8,034 bases of DNA from Nitriliruptoraceae bacterium (lineage in GTDB: Bacteria; Actinomycetota; Nitriliruptoria; Nitriliruptorales; Nitriliruptoraceae): assembly GCA_007120485.1 (NCBI GenBank), contig SKNP01000115.1:1-8034 (forward strand), read 5' to 3'. The translations under genes and the position numbers were made by a program. Below the pieces are notes generated by a model, which had not been told where the DNA came from, made no database searches, and saw nothing but the letters and a program-made list of their open reading frames with translations. Positions 1-5,631 of this stretch are shown piece after piece; position 1 is the stretch's first letter; each line of letters starts with the position of its first letter.

Positions 1-1417
1 GCGCTCGATGATGGAGGCGCTGGCCTGGATCGGGCTCGACTGGGACGAGGGGCCGAAGGTCGACGACGACGGGTCGCTGACGGCCCGCGGGGCGTACGGG
101 CCGTACCGCCAGTCGGAGCGGTCGGCGTTGTACGCAGCGGTCGCGCGCCGGTTGGAAGCGGCCGGCCACACCTACCGCGACGACCGCACCAGCGAGGAAC
201 TGGAGGCGTGGCGGGCGGCCCAGCGTGCCGGGGGTGACGGGGGACCGCCGGTGGTCAAGGCCTCGACGTTCGAGCGGTCCCCGGAGGAGCTGGAGCGTTC
301 CGCCGCCGAGGGCCGCCCCGCAAGCCTGCGCCTGCGCACCCCGGAGGACGGCGAGGTGGTGGTCACCGATCTGGTCCGCGGGGAGATCCGCTTCGACTGG
401 GCGACCATCTCCGATCCGGTGATCGAACGCTCCGACGGTTCGGCCACCTACCCGCTGGCCAACTCCGTCGACGATCTCGCGCAGGGCATCGACCTGGTCT
501 GCCGCGGCGAGGACCTGCTGTCGGTGACCCCCCGGCAGGTCCTCCTGCACGAGCTGCTGCTGGGCGAGGGGTTGCTCGACGATGCGCTGGCGGAGGTCGG
601 GTTGCCGGCCCGCGACCCGTCGTTCGGACCCGTGACCCGGTTCGCTCACCTGCCGATGGTGGTCGGCCCCGACCGCAAGAAGCTCTCCAAGCGGCACGGC
701 TCGGTGTCGGTCCAGGAGTTCCGCCGGCAGGGGTTCCTGCCGGAGACGCTGCGCAACTACCTCGCGCTGCTCGGCTGGGCCCCCAAGGACGGTCGTGAAC
801 GTCTGAACGACGACGAACTGGTGGCCGAGTTTGACCTGGCTGCCGTCGGTCGTTCCGCGGCGGCGTTCGACGTGGACAAGCTCACCGCGTTCAACGGCGA
901 GCGCATCCGCGAGCTCCCGGCCGGGACCCTCACCGAGCGTCTGGTGCCTCACCTCGACGGCACGGAAGGGGAGGCCGCGCTGCTGAGTTCCCCGCCAACC
1001 GAGGACGAGCTGCGCGTGCTGCGCGGGCTGGTTCCGCTGGTGCAGGAGCGCATGCAGCGGCTGGACGAGATCGTCGACTACGCCGGGCCGTTCCTGCAGC
1101 AGGAGGTGACCCTCGATCCGGACAGCGTCGCCAAGGTGTTCACCAAGGCCGGGTCCTACGAGGCGATCGAAGCGGCCGAGCGGGTCCTGGTCGACGTCGA
1201 CTGGACGACCGAGGCGATCGAGGCCGCGCTGCGCGCGCTGCCGGATGAGCTGGGTATCGGGTTCGGCAAGGTCGCGCAGCCGATCCGGGTGGCCGCCACC
1301 GGGTCCTCGGTGAGCCCGCCGCTGTTCGAGTCGCTGGAGCTGCTGGGGCGGGAACGGTCCCTGCAGCGGCTGGCCGCGGCCGCGCCGCAGGCCCGCGCGG
1401 CGCGGGGCGGGGGATAG
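1..1417 (+). CDS. gltX: Glutamyl-tRNA synthetase (GluRS), 5'-truncated by the window edge
   Basis: Class I aminoacyl-tRNA synthetase that charges tRNA-Glu with glutamate in the cytoplasm and, in bacteria lacking GlnRS, also mischarges tRNA-Gln for conversion by GatCAB. The reading frame is open from base 2, so the Met at base 8 is internal and about 30-40 N-terminal residues, including the HIGH signature, lie outside. Counting from that Met, the sequence shows the GLDWDEGP segment (9-16), the glutamate-pocket Tyr/Asn pair in YPLAN (148-152), RGED (166-169), the KMSKS-loop variant KLSKR (225-229), and the helical anticodon-binding domain to the end, including GKVAQPIRVAATG as in other GluRS. 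With the missing part, length fits the usual 470-510 residues. The segment after the Asn (AQGIDLVCRGED) departs from the common MGITHVxRGE. Two tRNA genes follow on the same strand. Identification is secure; tRNA specificity is not settled. Confidence 0.97.
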   Translation, partial: RSMMEALAWIGLDWDEGPKVDDDGSLTARGAYGPYRQSERSALYAAVARRLEAAGHTYRDDRTSEELEAWRAAQRAGGDGGPPVVKASTFERSPEELERSAAEGRPASLRLRTPEDGEVVVTDLVRGEIRFDWATISDPVIERSDGSATYPLANSVDDLAQGIDLVCRGEDLLSVTPRQVLLHELLLGEGLLDDALAEVGLPARDPSFGPVTRFAHLPMVVGPDRKKLSKRHGSVSVQEFRRQGFLPETLRNYLALLGWAPKDGRERLNDDELVAEFDLAAVGRSAAAFDVDKLTAFNGERIRELPAGTLTERLVPHLDGTEGEAALLSSPPTEDELRVLRGLVPLVQERMQRLDEIVDYAGPFLQQEVTLDPDSVAKVFTKAGSYEAIEAAERVLVDVDWTTEAIEAALRALPDELGIGFGKVAQPIRVAATGSSVSPPLFESLELLGRERSLQRLAAAAPQARAARGGG

Positions 1418-1635
1418 GCCGCTCCACGAGGGGGACGCCGGCCTGCGCCCGGGGGGAGAAGGCGTCGAGCCAGGAGCGTGGACACCGTCGTCACGGCGTG
1501 CGGTATCGCGGTCGCTCGCAGGGCCGCTTTGCGGACCGCGTCGGGGCCCCGTACCCTTCGCCGCCGCGGCCGGGTCGGGCCACGGTGCTCGCTTCCCAAA
1601 GGGGCACCGCTCGCTCCTGCCCGCCGCACCCACCT

Positions 1636-1707
1636 TCGGGGGTGGTGTAATCGGTAACACGGCTGGTTCTGGTCCAGTTATTGAGGGTTCGAGTCCTTCC
1701 CCCCGAG
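1636..1707 (+). tRNA. tRNA-Gln (anticodon CTG)
   Basis: A complete 72-nt cloverleaf folds by eye. The acceptor stem pairs 1636-1642 with 1700-1706 (T1-A72 first pair, discriminator G at 1707). The D stem is GTGT/ACAC (1645-1648 with 1657-1660). The anticodon stem GCTGG/CCAGT (1662-1666 with 1674-1678) has one G-T closing pair and loop TTCTGGT, giving anticodon CTG, which reads CAG. The T stem pairs 1683-1687 with 1695-1699 around loop TTCGAGT. CCA is not encoded. The weak T1-A72 pair and G73 match known bacterial tRNA-Gln identity elements. It lies 218 bases after gltX and 86 bases before tRNA-Glu, so the two tRNAs may be co-transcribed. Confidence 0.96.
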
Positions 1708-1793
1708 CTGGTCGCACCGCGGAACGCGCGGTTCGACCCCGGAGCGTGCCTCGCGCTACGCTCCCGCCGGCTTCGCCCCAGGTGAAGCGTCCT

Positions 1794-1866
1794 GCCCCCG
1801 TCGTCTAGCGGCCTAGGACGCCGCCCTCTCAAGGCGGTAACGAGGGTTCAAATCCCTTCGGGGGTA
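1794..1866 (+). tRNA. tRNA-Glu (anticodon CTC)
   Basis: A complete 73-nt cloverleaf. The acceptor stem pairs 1794-1800 with 1859-1865 (a G-T first pair, then six Watson-Crick pairs), with discriminator A at 1866. The anticodon stem CCGCC/GGCGG (1821-1825 with 1833-1837) holds loop CTCTCAA, giving anticodon CTC, which reads GAG, the dominant Glu codon in GC-rich genomes. The T arm has loop TTCAAAT. CCA is not encoded. A TTTT run begins two bases after the end, which may help transcription stop, but no terminator hairpin is present. Confidence 0.97.
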
Positions 1867-1868
1867 CG

Positions 1869-1889
1869 TTTTCCACAGGGTTATCCACG
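1869..1889 (+). promoter_or_regulatory. Two tandem DnaA-box-like 9-mers
   Basis: TTTTCCACA (1869-1877) and TTATCCACG (1881-1889) each differ at one base from the DnaA box TTATCCACA. They have the same orientation and a 12-base start-to-start spacing. They stand out in very GC-rich surroundings. They lie between the 3' end of tRNA-Glu and the HNH gene, and the second box contains that gene's TAA stop. No origin genes (dnaA, dnaN, gyrB, rpmH) are visible, so this is not shown to be an origin. It could be a chromosomal DnaA-titration site, part of an inserted element's border, or chance. Confidence 0.4.
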
Positions 1890-2642
1890 GCCCGAGCGAG
1901 CCTCGTCCTGCCCAGGACGGGGCTCGTTCTCGTCCCACGGTGGGTGGCCTGCCGACGGATCGCTGCGGTGCCGTCGATCCAGGCGTTCGGGGGCGTAGCG
2001 ACGGAGGAGGTCGAGCGCGTGGTCGACCTTGTCCTCGATCCGTTGACCGGACGGATGTGAGGTCGACCAGAGCTCGAGGTTCGCCAGCCGGTTGTCGGTT
2101 CGGTCACCGTTGAGGTGATGGACGACCTCGTCGGTGGTGAGGGCACGGCCGAGGTGACGGGCCATCACCAGGCGGTGCTCGGGGATCCGGTTCTCACCGT
2201 TCGCGAGCCATCGTTCAGGTTCGGCAAGCGGGACGACCCAGTAGCCGTTGTCGTCGTAGCCCGCACCGGTGACCACACGGATCGGCTCGTCCGCTCGGGC
2301 ATCCCCGGTGTTGAGCAGTCGGCGGTAGTGGGTGTTGCACAGGCCGCGCGCGTACCGCTGTCGATCGCATCCGTCGACCGAGCAGGGGCCGGCGGCGCGA
2401 AGCGGTCGGTCCTCGAGGACATCGCCGTGGGTCCGCCACCGCTGGTAGTGGGCGTGGCACCACCCCCGACTCTTCGCAGGTCGGGTGCAGCCGTCGACGT
2501 CGCACTCGGCCCGCTCGGCTCCCCGGGTCGGCATCCCCGTCCGCAGCCATCGCTTGTAGTGCATGGCGCACCACCCCCGGGCGTAGATGTCGCGTTCGCA
2601 GTCCGAAGCTGCGCACCCCGCGCGACGGTCGCGCCCCGACAT
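1881..2642 (-). CDS. HNH endonuclease with three N-terminal CCCH zinc-binding modules
   Basis: A 253-residue predicted DNA endonuclease of the phage-type HNH_3 group. The N-terminal half has three copies of one module with identical spacing, C-x4-C-x9-C-x2-H: C10/C15/C25/H28, C47/C52/C62/H65 and C87/C92/C102/H105, each followed by a Y-x-R-[WL] stretch. These presumably bind zinc and contact DNA. The nuclease core follows: EHRLVMARHLGR (155-166), VVHHLNGD (173-180) and DNRLANLELW (183-192), the usual HHxNGDxxDNRxxNLEL signature with catalytic His. A helix 200-218 (GQRIEDKVDHAL) is typical of the family, then a charged, Pro-rich tail. I chose ATG at 2642 over GTG at 2645 because GAAGGGA (2647-2653) is then 4 bases away. 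The gene converges on tRNA-Glu and stops 14 bases past it. Such genes are often phage remnants or selfish homing genes; no integrase or phage neighbour is seen. Confidence 0.88.
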   Translation of the reverse strand: MSGRDRRAGCAASDCERDIYARGWCAMHYKRWLRTGMPTRGAERAECDVDGCTRPAKSRGWCHAHYQRWRTHGDVLEDRPLRAAGPCSVDGCDRQRYARGLCNTHYRRLLNTGDARADEPIRVVTGAGYDDNGYWVVPLAEPERWLANGENRIPEHRLVMARHLGRALTTDEVVHHLNGDRTDNRLANLELWSTSHPSGQRIEDKVDHALDLLRRYAPERLDRRHRSDPSAGHPPWDENEPRPGQDEARSGRG

Positions 2643-2841
2643 CACGTCCCTTCGCCAACGTTCGTGTTACCTCGAGATTCTCCGTTGCAGTCTGCCCGGC
2701 CGGTGTGACGGTGCCGTTCCGCGGTCGTCCGCGGTTGTGGAGAACGCGCCACGGACGTCTGACCGAGGCCGGACGACGGTGTCCCGGCGGTTGCGACGAG
2801 GGCAGGGGCCTTCCACGCTCGGGCGCTCGAACCCGTCACAC

Positions 2842-2846
2842 GGAGG
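2842..2846 (+). promoter_or_regulatory. Ribosome binding site GGAGG deciding the GTG start at 2854
   Basis: GGAGG lies 7 bases before GTG 2854. It fixes the start of the membrane-anchored protein downstream of an upstream-extending open frame. The residues encoded before this point are low-complexity and Arg/Ser-rich with no conserved look, and they overlap the HNH promoter region. Confidence 0.8.
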
Positions 2847-2853
2847 AGCACCG

Positions 2854-3642
2854 GTGGGACCGCTGCTCGACAACCCGCTCGCGGTAGCCGCGATCGTCGT
2901 CCTGATCGCGGCGATCGTGCTCGGTCGCGTCCTGCGGCGCCGGCAGCGCGAGGGGCAGGTCGACGAGCTGGCGTCCGAACAGGGCTGGACCGCCGTCGAG
3001 CAACCACAGGAGTTCGCGGACGTGGTCGCGGACGCCGCGCCCGAGCTCGCGGAGCAGGCGTCGTCGCAAGCCCGACGGTCCTCACGGCGCTCGAGTGCCG
3101 CCGTCGGGTCGCGCAGCATCCCGGTGTCGAAGGGCACGGGTCGCTCGCGGTCCAAGGCCCGCAACGTCTACCTCGCCGACGTGACGGCGGGGTCGGTGGC
3201 CATCGGCGACGTCCAGATCACCGCAGGCACGGGGAACCTGTCGGCGCGGCAGGGCTCGGTCCGTCGCGGCGCGGTCGCGGCCACCCTGACCGAACCGGTA
3301 CCGGCGCTGCGGCTCACCAGCCGTGCGACGATCGAGCTCGGACGTGACGACGACCTGCCCGAGGGGCTCGCGTCCGCCTTCCGGGGCGAGGCGATCGGTG
3401 CGGACGCTCGGGCCCACTACCTCGACTCCGGTGCGTGGACGCCACTGGTAGATGGCACCGTGGACCTCGATCAGGTCACGGTGGACGGTGGTCGTCTCGT
3501 GCTGGTCGCCGCGAAGGAACTGACGCCAGAGCGCGCCGAGGCGCTGATCGACGTCGCGAACCGGTTCGCCGCCGAGGTGGTCGCCCAAGCGGGTGTCGAC
3601 CACGGGCGATCGACGCTGGCGAGCCCCCTCACCCGGACGTAG
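2854..3642 (+). CDS. Membrane-anchored protein of unknown function, single N-terminal helix
   Basis: A 262-residue protein I do not recognise by name. The open frame extends back to 2587, but the GGAGG site and the protein itself argue for the GTG at 2854. Residues about 8-25 (NPLAVAAIVVLIAAIVLG) form one hydrophobic helix, followed at once by the basic stop-transfer LRRRQR. This predicts a short outside N-terminus and a cytoplasmic body. Residues about 68-105 are rich in Ser and Arg and probably disordered. The rest looks like a folded alpha/beta domain. Its order of features (an E-Q-GW segment after the helix, a central strand-rich part, a GL-xx-AFRGE segment, WTPLVDGTVDLDQV, then LIDVANRFAAEV) recalls a loosely conserved actinobacterial family of membrane-anchored hypothetical proteins; this comparison is from memory and weak. 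It diverges from the HNH gene with 211 bases between and stands alone. Confidence 0.75.
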   Translation: MGPLLDNPLAVAAIVVLIAAIVLGRVLRRRQREGQVDELASEQGWTAVEQPQEFADVVADAAPELAEQASSQARRSSRRSSAAVGSRSIPVSKGTGRSRSKARNVYLADVTAGSVAIGDVQITAGTGNLSARQGSVRRGAVAATLTEPVPALRLTSRATIELGRDDDLPEGLASAFRGEAIGADARAHYLDSGAWTPLVDGTVDLDQVTVDGGRLVLVAAKELTPERAEALIDVANRFAAEVVAQAGVDHGRSTLASPLTRT

Positions 3643-3672
3643 ACGACGAGCGCCGGGACGCCCGGAGGCCGT

Positions 3673-3752
3673 GGGGAGGCCGGTACCTCGCCCGGAGGTC
3701 GGCGCCGGTGCGTTCGCGGGGGAGGCCGGCACCTCGCCCGAAGCTGGCGGCC
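3673..3752 (+). repeat. Imperfect 34-base direct repeat, 46-base period
   Basis: Copies at 3673-3706 and 3719-3752 agree at 29 of 34 positions by eye. Both start GGGGAGGCCGG and share ACCTCGCCCG after a single T/C difference. Each copy holds a short inverted pair GAGG...CCTC around CCGG, so each could form a small hairpin. The repeat starts 30 bases after the stop of the membrane-anchored protein gene and may act in transcript ending or mRNA stability, or be a local duplication. Confidence 0.65.
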
Positions 3753-3966
3753 TACCGAGGGATGCACCACGTTGTCCGCTCTTGACCCCACGGCTCCTGA
3801 CCCCACGATCGAGGTCGTGCACGCGGCCAGCAGCTTCGCTCGGTCCACGGCGACGTGGCGTTCGGTCACGACATCGCGCGTGACGCGATCGCGCGCGATC
3901 ATCACGGCTTCGTGGATGCCCTGATGACGTCGATCCGGGCGGCGCTGGACCTCCTCGAGGAGACGT

Positions 3967-3994
3967 CCGGACCCGTCCCGCGGCTCCGGGCCGG
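3967..3994 (-). terminator. Possible GC hairpin terminator after the arsR-type gene, no U tract
   Basis: CCGG-A-CCCG (3967-3975) pairs with CGGGCCGG (3987-3994) with one bulged base and an 11-base loop. It lies about 40 bases past the ArsR-type stop codon. Actinobacterial terminators often lack a T run, so it could end the SDR operon transcript. In such GC-rich DNA hairpins also arise by chance. Confidence 0.25.
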
Positions 3995-4031
3995 GGTGCA
4001 GGCCGACGGGGGCGACCGGGCAGCGGCGGAC

Positions 4032-4451
4032 CTACAGCGCCGCGACGCCCCGCTTGAGGGTCGCGAGGCCGGTGGGGCTGATGCAGTAGGCGCTACGCGT
4101 CCCGTCCTGATCGACCTGGACGAGGCCGGCTTCGCGCAGGATCCGGAGGTGCTCGGACACCGTCGACTGGGCCAGCGGCAGCTCCGCGACCACGTCCCCG
4201 GTGATGCAGGTCTCGCGGGTGGCCAGCAACCGCAGGATCGTGACGCGCGCGGGGTGGCCGAGCGCTTTGGCCATCGACGCCAGCGTCCGGTCGTCGGGGA
4301 TCGCCACCGCGGTGACCGGTTCGTTGGGCGCGCACGCATCCGCGTCGCTGGGCCCGCACGCATCAGCGTCGACGCGGGCTGGCGCGTCCGCGGCGGCCGC
4401 AGCGGACGCGCTGACGGTGGGCTCGGTGGCGATCGAGGCGTCGCTGCTCAT
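4032..4451 (-). CDS. ArsR/SmtB-family winged-helix transcriptional regulator with Cys-containing N-terminal extension
   Basis: A 139-residue predicted repressor. The conserved domain runs from about residue 55 to the end: ALGHPARVTILRLL (63-76), the recognition region LPLAQSTVSEHLRILREAGLV (91-111) and the wing QVDQDGTRSAYCISP. Many relatives carry a C-x-C metal- or arsenite-type motif before the recognition helices; here it reads TCITGD, with only C82 left and Thr at 84. The first 50 residues are an Ala/Asp-rich extension with two exact DADAC units (28-32, 36-40), giving C32 and C40. Starting instead at Met60 would remove this and begin just before the domain. ATG 4451 is preferred because it lies 4 bases past the QueA-like stop and has no ribosome binding site of its own, which fits translational coupling. 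It is the last gene of the SDR operon. The ligand is unknown. Confidence 0.9.
   Translation of the reverse strand: MSSDASIATEPTVSASAAAAADAPARVDADACGPSDADACAPNEPVTAVAIPDDRTLASMAKALGHPARVTILRLLATRETCITGDVVAELPLAQSTVSEHLRILREAGLVQVDQDGTRSAYCISPTGLATLKRGVAAL
4323..4370 (-). repeat. Two tandem 24-base units inside the arsR-type gene
   Basis: Units at 4323-4346 and 4347-4370 agree at 21 of 24 positions and encode the adjacent 8-residue units DADACGPS and DADACAPN. This is an in-frame duplication in the N-terminal extension that adds a second cysteine. Confidence 0.8.
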
Positions 4452-4455
4452 GGGT

Positions 4456-5631
4456 TCAGGCTACCGCAGGCCCTGTTCCCATCGGGGGAAGCAGCAGGCA
4501 GGTGTCGCCGAACTCGTGCCACCGGTAGGCGTCGGCGAGCGCCGCGTCGTACGCCTGGTCGACCAGGTCGCGGCCGGCGACCGCGTCGAGCAACCTCAGG
4601 TGCGAGGCGTCCGGGGCATGCCAGCCCGTCACCAGCCCGGTGACGACTTCAGCTGGCCGGTCGGGACCGAGGACCAGATCGGTCCAGCCCTGTCGGGGTC
4701 GGACGGTGCCGTGGGGGTCGAGCGCCGACTCCAGCGCGCGAGTCACGGTGGTGCCGACGGCCACGATCCGGCCGCCGTGCCGTCGGGCGTGTTCGACCAG
4801 CCGGGCGGTCGCCGGTGGTACGCGGAACCGCTCCGGCGGTGGGTCCTCGTCGGCTTCGAGCGACGACACACCGGCGTGGAGCTCGATCGGCGCCAGCGTG
4901 ACGCCGTGGACCATCAGCTCGGTCACGAGGCGCTCGGTGAACGGCCGGCCGGCGCTAGCCATCTCCGCGCTCCCCGGCTCCCGGGCGAACACCGGCTGGT
5001 AGTGGCGCAGGGGCCAGCGGTCCGCGAGGTAGCCGTAGCTGATCGGTCGTCCGTGTCGGGCGAGGTCGCTGGTGAGGTCCGTGTCGGTGACGGCGGCCCG
5101 CCAGAGCCGGTCGCTGGTCGCCGCGTCCGGCTCCGGATGGGGTGCGATGAGCCGCAGGGTGCCGCCGCCGATCAGCGCGAGCGCCTCGCCGATGTGGCCG
5201 TCGGTCACCGGTCCGTGGCCGTCGGGCCGGCGGAGCTCCACGAGCCACGTCGCGGCGTCGTCGGGAGCGGGTCCAGCGGTGTGGACCGCGATGCGCTGAC
5301 CGTCCGGTCGCGTGGCGTCGATCGCGGCCGGCAGGGTCGCGGAGGTGTTGACGACGACCAGGTCACCGGCGCTGAGGTGCTGGGCGAGATCCCGGAACCG
5401 GGTGTGGCGGACGCCGTCGGACGCGGCGATGAGCAGCCGCACCTCGTCACGCTCGAGGCCGCGCGCTTCGGGCGGTTCCGTCGCGGATCGTGCCGGGTCG
5501 AGCTCGAACCGAGGCCGCCGCGGCTGGGAGACGTCGTTCGATCCGGGCGTTGTCGGGGGCGAACCAAGCGATGACGGCCGCTGGCCAGGTGGACCCGTCA
5601 CGGGAGGGGTGACCGCCGTCGAGGTGGTCAT
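4456..5631 (-). CDS. QueA-like S-adenosylmethionine:tRNA ribosyltransferase-isomerase family protein
   Basis: A 391-residue member of the QueA family. Classical QueA moves the ribosyl part of SAM onto preQ1 in tRNA to make epoxyqueuosine. Recognisable segments in order are PPEARGLERDEVRLLIA (about 53-69), the AGDLVVVNTSATLPA region, RPISYGYL with YQPVF, GSAEMASAGRPFTERL (matching the family's GSVAAPTAGLHFT), HAGVSSLE (for HVGxGTF), ERFRVPPATA, IVAVGTTVTRALES, and GWHAPDASHLRLLDAVAG near the C-terminus. The differences from classical QueA are those of the divergent form frequent in actinobacteria, many of which lack other queuosine genes, so the substrate is uncertain. The first 40 residues are Pro/Ser/Thr-rich and lie outside the domain. 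ATG 5631 overlaps the SDR stop as ATGA, which supports this start. The stop is 4 bases before the ArsR-type start. Confidence 0.9.
   Translation of the reverse strand: MTTSTAVTPPVTGPPGQRPSSLGSPPTTPGSNDVSQPRRPRFELDPARSATEPPEARGLERDEVRLLIAASDGVRHTRFRDLAQHLSAGDLVVVNTSATLPAAIDATRPDGQRIAVHTAGPAPDDAATWLVELRRPDGHGPVTDGHIGEALALIGGGTLRLIAPHPEPDAATSDRLWRAAVTDTDLTSDLARHGRPISYGYLADRWPLRHYQPVFAREPGSAEMASAGRPFTERLVTELMVHGVTLAPIELHAGVSSLEADEDPPPERFRVPPATARLVEHARRHGGRIVAVGTTVTRALESALDPHGTVRPRQGWTDLVLGPDRPAEVVTGLVTGWHAPDASHLRLLDAVAGRDLVDQAYDAALADAYRWHEFGDTCLLLPPMGTGPAVA

Larger units (their letters stand above)
3643..4031. other. 389-base intergenic stretch without a recognisable gene
   Basis: This lies between the tails of two convergent genes. 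Frames open here in several phases, but they are Arg/Pro/Ala-rich, lack good ribosome binding sites and resemble nothing known to me. It contains an imperfect direct repeat (3673-3752), a shorter repeat TGACCCCACG at 3783-3792 and 3798-3807, the 12-base palindrome CTCCTCGAGGAG at 3951-3962, and a GC hairpin at 3967-3994. A decayed gene cannot be excluded. Confidence 0.55.

Noticed and set aside
1633..1865. The 11-mer CCTTCGGGGGT at 1633-1643 and 1855-1865 as possible attachment-site repeats around the tRNA pair
   Set aside because: It comes from the G-rich acceptor strands of the two tRNAs; no integrase is present and both tRNAs are intact.
2719..2734. Paired CCGCGG sites between the HNH and membrane-protein genes as an operator
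   Set aside because: CCGCGG is self-complementary and common in such GC-rich DNA; no -10/-35 elements could be placed around it.
2587..2853. N-terminal extension of the membrane-protein reading frame back to 2587
   Set aside because: It lacks a ribosome binding site, overlaps the HNH start and puts about 89 low-complexity residues before a well-placed membrane helix. GGAGG before GTG 2854 is decisive.
3471..3905. Minus-strand open frame opposite the membrane-protein gene and into the intergenic stretch
   Set aside because: Composition is Arg/Pro/Ser-rich, no recognisable domain and no ribosome binding site; a decayed gene cannot be shown.
3951..3962. Perfect palindrome CTCCTCGAGGAG as an operator or terminator
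   Set aside because: Twelve bases of GC-rich palindrome with no neighbouring promoter or T run; too short to assign.
4201..5574. 457-codon plus-strand open frame antisense to the arsR-type and QueA-like genes
   Set aside because: Shadow of GC-rich codons on the other strand; Gly/Arg/Val-rich, no motif, no start signal.
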